Below, piece after piece: positions 17,357-27,200 of a DNA stretch of 64,000 nt. The stretch is from Pseudomonadota bacterium (GTDB lineage: Bacteria > Pseudomonadota > Gammaproteobacteria > Xanthomonadales > Rhodanobacteraceae), in the NCBI GenBank assembly GCA_029561145.1, contig JAKQJM010000066.1, positions 1 through 64,000 of the forward strand, read 5' to 3'. How positions within the stretch are numbered: position 1 is the first letter of the stretch; the number at the start of each line of letters is the position of its first letter. The translations under genes and the position numbers were made by a program. The notes beneath the pieces were generated by a model. That model ran no database searches, had not been told where the DNA came from, and saw only the letters and a program-made list of their open reading frames with translations.

Positions 17357-19969
17357 ATGAAAATGATCCTGTTGGCGGACACATCGCAAACCCGACGCCG
17401 GGCCCTGACCGCGGTGCTCAGCCAGTCCGGTTTCGGCGTGAGCGCAGTCGCGTCGCTGGCCGAGGCCTACGATGCCCTGCAGCGCGCGCAGTTCGGCATC
17501 GACAATCTCGACGCGGTGGTGCTCGGATGGCCCGAGTACTCGGAAGGCGTGGCAGAGGACGTGTTCGGCCTGCTGCATGGCGAACGGTTCGAGCATCTGC
17601 CGGTTCTGGTGATGGCCGATTCGAGCAGTGCGAACGCGGTCAACTGGCGCATGTCCCGCCCGCGCACCGCGCTGACATTCTGGGCCGAATACCTTGAAGC
17701 GCCGAGTGCGATCGACCAACTGCTGCGACCAAGCCAGAGCGTCAAGGCGGCGCTGAGTTCGCACGATGAACAAGTCAGGATCCTGCTCGTCGATGATTCG
17801 GCCACGGTTCGCGCCGGCTATTCCAAACTCCTGCAGAAACACGGCTACTGCGTCGAAACCGCCGACAGCGTCGCCGATGGCTGGACGAAGGTATCGGGCC
17901 AGGCCTATGACATCGCGATCATCGACTATCTGATGCCGGTGCAGAACGGTACCGCACTGATCACGAAAATCCGCAACAACCCGGAAACCCAGCACATCCT
18001 CACGGCCACGATCACCGGCACCTATTCGGATGCGGTCATTGCGGAGTCGCTGGCCTGCGGCGCCCTTGAGTGCCTGTTCAAGAGCGAGTCGAAGGACCTG
18101 CTGCTCGCGCGCCTGGCTTCACTTGCGAGGACGATCAACGATCGCAAGGCGATCGACAACGAGCGCCGCCGCCTGCAGGGAATCCTCTCGTCCGTGGGCG
18201 AGGGTGTCTACGGCGTCGATGTGGCGGGCGTCATCCAGTTCATCAATCCTGCCGCACTCGATCTGCTCGGCTACTCGGATGCGAGCGAGCTGGTCGGCCG
18301 CAGTGCGTTCGATGCGTTCCACTCCGCCGACGAGGACGGACTGCCGATGCAACGCTCGGCTTCGTACCTGAACTCGTGTTACGCACACGGCAGCGAAGTG
18401 TCGTCATGGTTGACGCGATTCTGGACCTCGGCCAAGCGCGGTATTCCGGTTGAATGCAACATCCATCCATTGAAGATGGACTCCGAACTGAACGGATCGG
18501 TGGTCGCGTTCCGCGATATCTCGGCGCGGCGTGCACTGGAAGAGGAATTGCGCTGGCAGGCCGAGCACGACAGCCTGACCAAGCTGCACAATCGCGGCTG
18601 GTTCGAATCGCAACTCGAACAGGAATGCAGCAAGGTGCGCTGCACCGGCAAGACGGCGATGCTGTTGTTCATCGACCTCGACCGTTTCAAGTACATCAAT
18701 GACACGGCCGGCCATGTCGCCGGCGATCGCCTGCTGGTCGAAGTCAGCCAGCGCCTCAAATCGCGGTTGCGTGGCAGCGACTACCTCGCGCGCATGGGCG
18801 GTGACGAGTTCGCGGTCCTGCTGACCAATGTCGGCGCCAGCGACCTGATGACACTGGCCGACGGGTTCCGCCGCGTGCTCACCGTCACCCCTTTCGCGTA
18901 CGGCGGCAAGAGTTATCGGATCACGCTCTCGGTCGGCTGCGCAAGGATCGACGAGTCCTCGTGCTCACCGGGCGATGCGATGGCGTTCGCCGACATCGCC
19001 TGCCACATGGCGAAGCGGTCCGGGCGCAACCAGTGCCAGATGTACTCGCCCGAGACCGGCCGTCTGGCCGCGCTCGATGTCGATCTGGGTTGGTCGGTGC
19101 GCCTCGAGGAGGCCTTGCGCACCGACAGGTTCGCGCTCTGCTATCAACCGATCGTTCCGTTGAAGGGCATGGAAGGCGATGCTCCCGGCAGCAAGAACAG
19201 CAAGGACATCTGGCTGCGTCAGCTCGAACGCAATCCGCATGACGAGGCCTTGTTCGAGGTGCTGATCCGCATGAAGGGAAGTCAGGGCGAACTGATCTCG
19301 CCCAACGCCTTCCTGCATGCTGCGGAACGCTTCGGCATGATGCAGGAAATCGATTTCTGGGTGATCAACCACGCCTTGATGGCCTTGCGTGAAACACGCG
19401 ACAGCCCGCGCCCGATTGCATTGACGATCAACATTTCGGCACAGACCCTCGAAAAGGGCGGAGTCACCGAGTACGTGACAGCCCGGATCGTCGAGTACAA
19501 CGTCAATCCCGCTGCGCTGGTGCTCGAGATCACCGAGTCGCATTCGATCAACGATCTTGAAAACGCACAACGCCAGCTCGCGGCACTGCGCTCGCTCGGC
19601 TGCCGGATCGCGGTTGACGATTTCGGCACGGGTTTCTCCACGTTCGCCTACCTGAAACAGATCGAAGCCGATATTCTCAAGATCGACGGCTCGCTGATCC
19701 AGGGGCTTCCCGACGACAACCTCGATCGCACGATCATTTCCTCGCTCACGGCGATTGCCGCTGCAGCGAGCAAGATAACGGTCGCGGAGTGTGTCGAGGA
19801 TACCGCGACCCTGATGAGCCTCCACGCCTGCGGAGTCGACATGGCGCAGGGCTACATCGTCGGAATGCCTCGCCTGCACCTACCCAAGTCCTTGCCGACA
19901 TTCGAGCCGAAATCTGCCGAGGAGCGGTCCCGGGACAGCGCGATCGAGGGCATCTCGCTGGCCAGTTGA
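17357..19969 (+). CDS. Cyclic-di-GMP protein: REC-REC-PAS-GGDEF-EAL
   Basis: Multidomain signalling protein of 870 residues without membrane segments. Residues 1-125 look like a degenerate receiver lacking the usual phospho-aspartate. Residues 140-260 form a canonical receiver (D147, acceptor D190, K242). A PAS domain spans about 270-395. The GGDEF domain (about 400-565) has an intact GGDEF (481-485) and an inhibitory RxxD site (R472-D475). The EAL domain (about 578-855) keeps ITE, DDFGTG, LKIDGSL and the late E811, but reads EVL at 634-636 and carries about 20 extra residues after YQPIV. Diguanylate cyclase activity seems likely and phosphodiesterase activity possible. It has no kinase partner next to it. 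Confidence 0.93.
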   Translation: MKMILLADTSQTRRRALTAVLSQSGFGVSAVASLAEAYDALQRAQFGIDNLDAVVLGWPEYSEGVAEDVFGLLHGERFEHLPVLVMADSSSANAVNWRMSRPRTALTFWAEYLEAPSAIDQLLRPSQSVKAALSSHDEQVRILLVDDSATVRAGYSKLLQKHGYCVETADSVADGWTKVSGQAYDIAIIDYLMPVQNGTALITKIRNNPETQHILTATITGTYSDAVIAESLACGALECLFKSESKDLLLARLASLARTINDRKAIDNERRRLQGILSSVGEGVYGVDVAGVIQFINPAALDLLGYSDASELVGRSAFDAFHSADEDGLPMQRSASYLNSCYAHGSEVSSWLTRFWTSAKRGIPVECNIHPLKMDSELNGSVVAFRDISARRALEEELRWQAEHDSLTKLHNRGWFESQLEQECSKVRCTGKTAMLLFIDLDRFKYINDTAGHVAGDRLLVEVSQRLKSRLRGSDYLARMGGDEFAVLLTNVGASDLMTLADGFRRVLTVTPFAYGGKSYRITLSVGCARIDESSCSPGDAMAFADIACHMAKRSGRNQCQMYSPETGRLAALDVDLGWSVRLEEALRTDRFALCYQPIVPLKGMEGDAPGSKNSKDIWLRQLERNPHDEALFEVLIRMKGSQGELISPNAFLHAAERFGMMQEIDFWVINHALMALRETRDSPRPIALTINISAQTLEKGGVTEYVTARIVEYNVNPAALVLEITESHSINDLENAQRQLAALRSLGCRIAVDDFGTGFSTFAYLKQIEADILKIDGSLIQGLPDDNLDRTIISSLTAIAAAASKITVAECVEDTATLMSLHACGVDMAQGYIVGMPRLHLPKSLPTFEPKSAEERSRDSAIEGISLAS

Positions 19970-20054
19970 TCGAACACGGCTCGTGCCGCGCAGCGGGTTT
20001 CCGCTGTGCCACCGCCGTCATCGACTATCCGCTCCGGTGCACGCCTGGGCCTGG

Positions 20055-21314
20055 TCACGCAGGCGGATCGTCAAGACGGATATTCAGACGTCGCGCGACG
20101 ATGCGCACGCGCAACCCGCGATGCCTGACCAGATGGTGGATGCCGACGAGCAGGGCGAGGAAGCCCGATGCGGCGCCGATGCCCAGCGCCCAGCGTGCAC
20201 CGAACGTGTCCGCCACCCAGCCGACCACCGGTGCGCCGATAGGCGTGCCGCCAAGCGCCAGCGCGAGCAGGATCGCCAGCACACGGCCACGCATCGCCGG
20301 ATCGGTGGACAACTGGACGGCGCTGTTGGCCGTGACCATGAAGGTCTGCGCCGAGACGCCGACAATGACGAGGATCACACCGAACAGGATGGCGTTGGGC
20401 ATCAAGGCGGCTGCCACCATGCCGGATCCGAACACCGCCGCTCCGCTCAGCAGCAAGCCCAATCGCGGTTGCGCGCGGCGCGCCGAGAGCAGCGCGCCAA
20501 TGACCGAGCCGACCGCCATGATCGAGGACAGCGCGCCATATTGCCCGGCTCCGCCGTGGAATGCCGTCACCGACATGGTCGAAATGAAGATCGGGAAATT
20601 GAGCCCGAACGTGGCGATCAGGAACAGCATGAGCAGGATCGCCTTCAGGTCGGGCCGGTTCCAGATGTAGCGGAAGCCTTCCAGCATGCCTCCGCGCGTT
20701 CGTACCGCGCGTGCGCGACGTTGCAGCTCCCCGATGCGCAGTAGATTCAATGCGGCGATCACGGCTGCGAACGATACGGCATTGATCACGAACACCCAGC
20801 CGGTCCCGATCGCCGAGATCATCACGCCGGCGACTGCCGGGCCGATCAGGCGGGCCGCATTGAACGAGGTCGAGTTCAGCGCCACCGCATTCGACAGCTC
20901 GGATTCCGCAACCATGTCGGAAACGAAGGTTTGCCGCGCCGGGGCATCAAACGCCGTGACGCACCCGAGCAGGAAGGCGAAGCCATGCACTTGCCAGAGC
21001 TGCACATGGCCGCTGATCGTGAGCAGGCCGAGCCCGAGGGCGAGCAAGCCCATGCAGGTCTGGGTCAGCAGCAGAAGTCGACGTCGATCGAAATGATCCG
21101 CGACGAAGCCGGTCAGCGGCAACAGCAGCAGTGGTGGGCCGAACTGCAAGGCCATGACGATGCCGACCGCGGAGGCGCTCTTGTCGGTCAGTTCGGCAAG
21201 CACGAGCCAGTCCTGTGCCGTGCGCTGCATCCAGGTACCGACGTTTGAGACGAATGCGCCAAACGCCCAGACCCGGAAATTGAAGCCGCGCAGCGAGCGG
21301 AATGTGCCGGTCAT
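20055..21314 (-). CDS. MFS transporter, EntS/MFS_3-like
   Basis: Inner-membrane major-facilitator exporter of 419 residues with about 12 transmembrane helices. The N-terminal pattern (FRVWAFGAFVSNVGTWMQR followed by DWLVL), the loop-2/3 signature GFVADHFDRRRLLLLTQ and the region FDAPARQTFV match the MFS_3 group that includes the enterobactin exporter EntS. Substrate is unknown and no siderophore genes are adjacent. It is divergent from mazG with an 84-bp gap. Confidence 0.88.
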   Translation of the reverse strand: MTGTFRSLRGFNFRVWAFGAFVSNVGTWMQRTAQDWLVLAELTDKSASAVGIVMALQFGPPLLLLPLTGFVADHFDRRRLLLLTQTCMGLLALGLGLLTISGHVQLWQVHGFAFLLGCVTAFDAPARQTFVSDMVAESELSNAVALNSTSFNAARLIGPAVAGVMISAIGTGWVFVINAVSFAAVIAALNLLRIGELQRRARAVRTRGGMLEGFRYIWNRPDLKAILLMLFLIATFGLNFPIFISTMSVTAFHGGAGQYGALSSIMAVGSVIGALLSARRAQPRLGLLLSGAAVFGSGMVAAALMPNAILFGVILVIVGVSAQTFMVTANSAVQLSTDPAMRGRVLAILLALALGGTPIGAPVVGWVADTFGARWALGIGAASGFLALLVGIHHLVRHRGLRVRIVARRLNIRLDDPPA

Positions 21315-21398
21315 GGAGTCCCGGAAATGGATGTGGAATGGCGGTGCAGTGCGGAATCACGCACTCTACGTCCCGGTTCGTGGTTTCCAGGAAGACCG

Positions 21399-22184
21399 AT
21401 GCACAAGATCGAAGACCTCGTTGCCATCATGGCGCGCCTGCGTGATCCCGACAATGGCTGTCCATGGGACGTGAAGCAGAGTTTCGAGACGATCGTTCCC
21501 TACACGATCGAGGAAGCCTACGAGGTCGCCGACGCCGTTGATCGGCGCGATTTCGCCGATTTGTGCGACGAGCTTGGAGACCTGCTGTTGCAGGTGGTCT
21601 TTCATGCCCGCATGGCCGAGGAGGCGGGTCATTTCAGTTTCGGCGATGTCGTCGAATCGATCTGCAGCAAGATGATCACGCGGCATCCCCACGTATTCGC
21701 CGAAGCGAGAGCCGATACGGCCGAGGAAGTGCTGGTCAACTGGGAAGCGATCAAGCGTCGCGAGCGTGCCGCTGCCGGAGAAGTCGACACGAGCGCGCTA
21801 GCCGGCATCGCGCGAGGCCTGCCCGAATGGCAACGTGCGATCAAGTTGCAGAAACGCGCCGCGACGGTCGGTTTCGACTGGCCCGACGTGAACCCGGTGT
21901 TCGCCAAGTTGCATGAGGAAATCGACGAGGTGCGCGCCGAATTCGTCGACGGCGCCGACCCGGCGCGTCTGACCGACGAAATCGGTGACGTACTGTTCGT
22001 CTGCGCCAACCTGGCCCGACATGCGCGGATCGATGTCTCCACCGCCCTGCGCCAGGCCAATGCGAAGTTCGAGCGGCGTTTCCGGCGCATGGAAGCGATT
22101 GTCACGGAATCAGGCGGAACCCTGGAAGCCAGGACGCTGGATGAACAGGAGGCGCTCTGGCAGCGGGTCAAGGCCGCTGAGTGA
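21399..22184 (+). CDS. mazG: Nucleoside triphosphate pyrophosphohydrolase MazG
   Basis: House-cleaning NTP pyrophosphatase of 261 residues that removes aberrant nucleotides and can lower (p)ppGpp. Two MazG folds are visible: an N-terminal one with RDPDNGCPWD (about 14-23) and the metal-binding EEAYEVADAV and CDELGDLLLQVVFH, and a C-terminal one with KLHEEIDEVRAEF and DEIGDVLFVCANLARH. Length matches E. coli MazG (263). ATG 21399 follows AGGAAG; the upstream in-frame extension lacks conserved sequence. Confidence 0.94.
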   Translation: MHKIEDLVAIMARLRDPDNGCPWDVKQSFETIVPYTIEEAYEVADAVDRRDFADLCDELGDLLLQVVFHARMAEEAGHFSFGDVVESICSKMITRHPHVFAEARADTAEEVLVNWEAIKRRERAAAGEVDTSALAGIARGLPEWQRAIKLQKRAATVGFDWPDVNPVFAKLHEEIDEVRAEFVDGADPARLTDEIGDVLFVCANLARHARIDVSTALRQANAKFERRFRRMEAIVTESGGTLEARTLDEQEALWQRVKAAE

Positions 22185-22289
22185 GGCCAGGTATGCGGGC
22201 GGTGTTTTCGTGCACGCGGCAATGCCGTTGCGTTAAACCATCTGCGCTCTGGACGTATCTGAATTGCGACCACCCCAGCGGAGCGTTCG

Positions 22290-23114
22290 ATGCGAAGCAT
22301 TATTGTCTTGTCTCTGTTGTTCCTGTCCGGCAGCGCTGTTGCGTCCGATTGCACGCACCAGGCTGATCGCACTTTCGATGTCGATCGCGCGGATATCCAG
22401 TCGCTGAAGGCCGTGCTGGGTTCCTCGGATCTGCGACTGCGCGGGGTCAGCGACCTCAAGCGCATCGAGGTGCGGGGTCGCGCCTGCGCTTCGACTGCCG
22501 AGGCGCTGGAAAATCTCCAGATCGGTCAACGTCGCGATGGCGCCCAGCTCGTCGTGCAGACCGAGCAGAAGGGCAGCAATTCGTTCTCCCTGTTCGGTTC
22601 GAACTATGCCTATCTGGACCTCGAGATCCGCGTGCCGGCAGATCTCGCGGTCGTCGTTGACAGCGGTTCGGGGGACGTCGATGCGCGAGATCTCGCCAGC
22701 CTCGACTATGAGGCGGGATCAGGTGACCTCAACGTCGAGAATATCGCCCAGGAGCTTGCCGTCGAGGTGGGATCAGGCGATGTCGAGGGGTCGGATATCG
22801 GCCGTTTGCGTGTGGACTCGGTGTCCTCGGGCGATCTCAACCTGCGCAAGATCCGCGGCGATGCCGAAGTTGGCCGCGTGGGTTCGGGTGACCTGACGTT
22901 GCGCGAGGTCACCGGCAACGTGCGCGTGGATCGTGTCGGTTCAGGCGATGTCGACCTGCACGACGTCGGCGGGAACGTGCTGGTCGGGTCGATCGGCTCT
23001 GGCGACGTTCTCGCCGCCAGTGTCCGCGGCGACCTGACCGTCGAATCGGCCGGCAGCGGAGACGTCAGCCATCGTGACATCGGCGGCAAGGTCAACGTGC
23101 CGGAATCCGACTGA
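22290..23114 (+). CDS. Exported DUF4097/GIN-like repeat protein
   Basis: Secreted or periplasmic protein of 274 residues of unknown function. A signal peptide (MRSIIVLSLLFLSGSAVAS) precedes a 90-residue N-terminal part. From about residue 115 to the end comes a run of eight to nine repeats of roughly 19 residues, each with a (G/S)SGD(V/L) turn. Such regular SGD turns are typical of the DUF4097/DUF2807 (GIN) right-handed beta-solenoid families. The first repeats are imperfect and the later ones very regular. It ends at a bidirectional hairpin shared with accA. Confidence 0.75.
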   Translation: MRSIIVLSLLFLSGSAVASDCTHQADRTFDVDRADIQSLKAVLGSSDLRLRGVSDLKRIEVRGRACASTAEALENLQIGQRRDGAQLVVQTEQKGSNSFSLFGSNYAYLDLEIRVPADLAVVVDSGSGDVDARDLASLDYEAGSGDLNVENIAQELAVEVGSGDVEGSDIGRLRVDSVSSGDLNLRKIRGDAEVGRVGSGDLTLREVTGNVRVDRVGSGDVDLHDVGGNVLVGSIGSGDVLAASVRGDLTVESAGSGDVSHRDIGGKVNVPESD

Positions 23115-23133
23115 TCTGCGTTGCCTTGATGGC

Positions 23134-23164
23134 CGGATCCGCTTCCGTGAAGGATGCGGATCCG
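23134..23164. terminator. Bidirectional hairpin between the repeat-protein gene and accA
   Basis: CGGATCCGC at 23134-23142 pairs with GCGGATCCG at 23156-23164 (9 bp, 13-base loop) in the 58-bp gap between two convergent genes. There is no clear T run on either side. Confidence 0.55.
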
Positions 23165-23172
23165 CTCGCTGC

Positions 23173-24132
23173 TCAGGCGAGTTTGAAAGCGCCGTACTGG
23201 CGAAGTCGCTGGTAGCGCTGGTCGAGCAGGGCGGGCAGGTCAAGCGCGTCGAGTGCTTCGAGCTGGTTGAGCAGGACCGCCTTGAGTCGAACGGCCATTG
23301 AATGCGGGTTGCGGTGGGCACCGCCGAGCGGTTCGCGCACGACCTTGTCGATCAGGCCGAGCTCGAGCAGTCGCCCGGCCGTGATGCCGAGTTCAGCGGC
23401 GGCGTCCCTGGCCTTCTCGGCGGTCTTCCAGAGAATCGACGCACATCCCTCGGGCGAGATCACCGAATATGTCGAATACTGCAACATGATGGTGCGATCG
23501 CCGACCCCGATCGCGAGCGCGCCCCCGGAGCCGCCTTCGCCTATCACCGTGCACACGATCGGCACCTTCAGTTCGGCCATCTCGATCAGGTTGCGTGCGA
23601 TCGCTTCGGACTGGCCGCGTTCCTCGGCACCGACCCCGGGGTAGGCGCCGGGCGTGTCGATGAAGGTCAGCACCGGCAATCTGAAGCGTTCGGCCAGTTT
23701 CATCAGGCGCAGGGCCTTTCGATAACCTTCCGGGCGTGGCATGCCGAAGTTGCGGCGGATCTTGGTCTTGGTGTCGCGTCCCTTCTGATGGCCGATGATG
23801 ACGACGCTGCGATCATCGATGCGTCCGATTCCGCCGACGATCGCGGCATCGTCCGCGTAGGCGCGGTCGCCCGACAGCTCATGGAACTCCTGGCACATGA
23901 CCTTGATGTAGTCGAGCGTGAAAGGACGCGCCGGGTGGCGTGCCAACTGCGCGACCTGCCAAGGCGTCAGATTGCGGAATATTTCCGCGGTCCGCGTCTT
24001 GAGCTTTGCCTGCAGCTTGCCGATCTCGTCCTCGATATTGAATGCCTGTCCGTGGCTGGCGTGGCGCAGCTCCTGGATCTTGGCTTCAAGTTCGCCAATC
24101 GGTGCTTCGAATTCGAGGAAATTCGGGTTCAT
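23173..24132 (-). CDS. accA: Acetyl-CoA carboxylase carboxyltransferase subunit alpha
   Basis: Alpha subunit of the carboxyltransferase half of acetyl-CoA carboxylase, forming malonyl-CoA for fatty-acid synthesis in complex with AccD and with AccBC. The 319 residues match AccA length. The N-terminal helix starts [11 protein letters not shown], and the crotonase-like core contains [34 protein letters not shown] and [15 protein letters not shown]. It follows dnaE, the order seen in many Gammaproteobacteria, with its own likely promoter in the 78-bp gap. Confidence 0.97.
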   Translation of the reverse strand: MNPNFLEFEAPIGELEAKIQELRHASHGQAFNIEDEIGKLQAKLKTRTAEIFRNLTPWQVAQLARHPARPFTLDYIKVMCQEFHELSGDRAYADDAAIVGGIGRIDDRSVVIIGHQKGRDTKTKIRRNFGMPRPEGYRKALRLMKLAERFRLPVLTFIDTPGAYPGVGAEERGQSEAIARNLIEMAELKVPIVCTVIGEGGSGGALAIGVGDRTIMLQYSTYSVISPEGCASILWKTAEKARDAAAELGITAGRLLELGLIDKVVREPLGGAHRNPHSMAVRLKAVLLNQLEALDALDLPALLDQRYQRLRQYGAFKLA

Positions 24133-24160
24133 TCAACGATGTTTGAATCAGAAGGCGCGC

Positions 24161-24189
24161 AGTATAGCCGGTCACGATGATGCGTGACG
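24161..24189 (-). promoter_or_regulatory. Putative accA promoter with an internal palindrome
   Basis: On the - strand TATACT (24161-24166) lies 29 bp before the accA start, with CGTCAC (24184-24189) 17 bp further upstream as a weak -35. Between the two hexamers is the palindrome GTCACG-N6-CGTGAC (24171-24188), a possible operator. Confidence 0.45.
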
Positions 24190-24210
24190 GTGCCCGGACG
24201 CGTGCCGCGC

Positions 24211-27200
24211 TCAGGCACCATAGAGGTACTCGGCATCCAGTACGCCTTCGAGCGCGGCGACCGTATCCACCAGCAACGGGCTTGCGCGTACCCGCCATTC
24301 CGGGCCGAGTTCGATCTCGCCACGCCCGCTTTGATTGCTGAAGGCGATGCGGACTGCAGTGCCGCCGCCACGACAGCCTTCGAGGACGGCATAGAGACGG
24401 GTGGCGAAATCGTTGCCTATGCCATTGACGCGCAGGCGCAGGACACGTGCCTGGCGCTCGCAGGCCGATTCGATCGTGCTGACCCGCTGGGTGCGCAGTT
24501 GATAGGCGCCGGACGAATCATCGATCGACAAGGCGCCCTCGAAAACCAGGATCGCGTCGCGCGTCAGCAAGGCCGCGAACTCGGCCCAGGCCTCGCGGTA
24601 GAGGATGGCCTCGAAGCGGCCCGAATAGTCCTCGACCTGGACGAAGGCCCGGGATTCGCCCTGCTTGCGGATGCCCAGTACCGATCCGGCGAGAGTGAAG
24701 GATTGCCCGCCTCCGAATCGGCTACGCCCTTCCTGCGGTTTGTGGTGCTTGTCGAGTTCGCCGATCGGGCAGGTGGCCACGCGCGCCAGCAGCTCACGCC
24801 ACGCGTCGGTCGGATGCCCCGACAGATAGTGGCCGAGGGTGTCGCGTTCGCCGGCGAGCCGGCGCTGTGCGGGCCAGTCGGCAATCTCGACCAGCTCGAT
24901 CGAAACGGCGGCCGGGCTGGCCGCACCAAACATGTCGTTCTGGCCTGCCTGGGTATCGCGTGCGAGCTGATCGGCGGCGCGCATGGCCTCGGGCAGTTGC
25001 GCCATCAGGCTCGCCCGATTGGCGGCGAGCGCATCCATGGATCCGGAAAGGATCAATGCTTCGAGCGTGCGCTTGTTGATCTTCTGGGCATCGACGCGCA
25101 TGCAGAAATCACCGAGGTCTGCAAATGCACCGCCGTGGTCGCGCATGCGCACGACGTTCTCGATCGCCCCCTCACCGACCCCCTTCAGCGCGCCAAGCCC
25201 GTAGCGGATCCTGCGCGATGGCGCGGCGGCCGAATCCGCATCGAGCGCGTGGAACTTGTAGCCCGACGCGTTGATGTCTGGCGGCAGGATTTCGAGGCCC
25301 AGCGCACGCGCTTCGCCAAGGAAGTTGACGACTTTTTCGGTGTTGTCCATGTCCGCCGAGAGCACGGCGGCCATGAATTCGGCCGGGTAGTGGGTCTTCA
25401 GCCAGGCAGTCTGGTAGGAAATAAGTGCGTAGGCGGCCGCATGCGATTTGTTGAATCCGTAGCCGGCGAACTTCTCCATCAGATCGAAGACCGCGTCGGC
25501 CTTGGCCTCGCTGACGCCGTTCTTCTCCGCCCCTTCGCGAAAGATCGCGCGGTGCCGGGCCATCTCCTCGACCTTCTTCTTGCCCATCGCGCGGCGCAGC
25601 AGGTCGGCACCTCCGAAGGTGTAGCCGCCGACAATCTGCGCCATCTGCATGACCTGTTCCTGATAGACCATGATGCCGTAGGTCTCTTTCAGGACAGGCT
25701 CGACGCGCGGGTCCGGATACTCGATTGCCTCGCGGCCGAGTTTGCGCGCGCAGAAGCTCGGGATCAGATCCATCGGACCGGGGCGGTACAAGGCACCGAG
25801 CGCGATGATGTCCTCGAAGCGATCCGGCTTGGCGTCCTTCAACGCCCGCTGCATGCCGCGCGATTCGAACTGGAATACCGCGATCGTCTGTGCGCGCTTG
25901 AACAAGGTGTACACGGCGGCGTCATCGAGCGGCAACTGGCTGATGTCCACAGCCGCCTCCCGGGTTTTCGCGCGCCGCGCATTGATCGCCTTGACCGCCC
26001 AGTCGATGATGGTCAGCGTGCGCAGCCCGAGGAAGTCGAACTTGACCAGGCCAACGGTTTCGACGTCGTCCTTGTCGAACTGGGTGACGACGCCACCCCC
26101 ACCGGCTTCGCTGTAGAGCGGCGCATAGTCGGTCAGGGGGCCGGGTGCGATGACGACGCCGCCGGCGTGTTTTCCTGCGTTGCGGGTCAGGTCCTCGAGT
26201 TTGAGGGCGAGATCGACGAGATCGCGAATCGCATCATCGGATTCATATTCCTGCCTGAACTCGGCGACGACACGGTCCGGTTCGTCGCGCGATTTCTCGC
26301 TGCGACCGAGCACGTCGTCGAGGCTCAGGTCGAGCGGACGCATCGGAATCAGCTTGGCGATCCTGTCGACCTGGCCATAAGGCATTCCCAGCACGCGCCC
26401 GGTGTCGCGCAGCACGGCCTTGGCTGCCATCGTGCCGAAAGTGATGATCTGACTGACGTGATCCCGACCGTATTTCGCCGCCACGTAGTCGATCACGCGG
26501 TCGCGATTGTCCATGCAGAAGTCGATATCGAAATCCGGCATCGAAACGCGTTCGGGATTGAGGAAGCGCTCGAACAGCAGGCCATAGCGCAGCGGATCGA
26601 TATCGGTGATGCCCAGTGCCCAGGCGACCACCGAGCCCGCGCCGGAGCCGCGCCCGGGACCAACCGGTATGTCGTTGTCCTTCGCCCAGTTGATGAAGTC
26701 GGCGACGATCAGGAAATAGCCAGGAAAGCCCATTGCGACGATGACATCGACTTCGTTTTCAAGACGATGCGCGTAGTCTTCGCGGGTGAAGCCCGATGCC
26801 GGTGACTGCTCGCCGAGCCGTTCCGAGAGCCCTTCGCGCGATTGCGTGCGGATCCACGACTCCAGCGTGAAGCCTTCGGGAACCGGAAAATCCGGCAGAT
26901 AGTAGGTGCCGAAGCGGAGCTCGAGATTGCAACGCCTGGCCAACTCGACGGCATTCTCGATCGCCTGCGGAAGGTCGGCAAACAGCTCGGCCATCTGGTG
27001 TGGCGATTTGAGGTATTGCTCGGCGGAATAGTTGCGCGGTCGCTTCGGATCCGCCAGCACGCGACCATCGTGGATGCAGACCCGTGCCTCGTGCGCCTCG
27101 AAGTCCTCGCGTTCGAGAAAACGGACATCGTTGCTCGCGACCGCGGCCAGATCGAGTTCGATGGCCAGGTTCACGGCTGTCGTGACGAAGGTGTCCTCGC

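Noticed and set aside
22660-23095. Regular short repeats that could suggest a CRISPR-like or tandem DNA array
   Set aside because: The periodicity is at protein level (SGD turns) and the DNA varies between units; it lies within a normal reading frame.
24184-26805. A long open frame opposite dnaE (over 870 codons, + strand)
   Set aside because: It mirrors the dnaE coding region, has no recognisable domains and is explained by high GC content and codon bias of the true gene.
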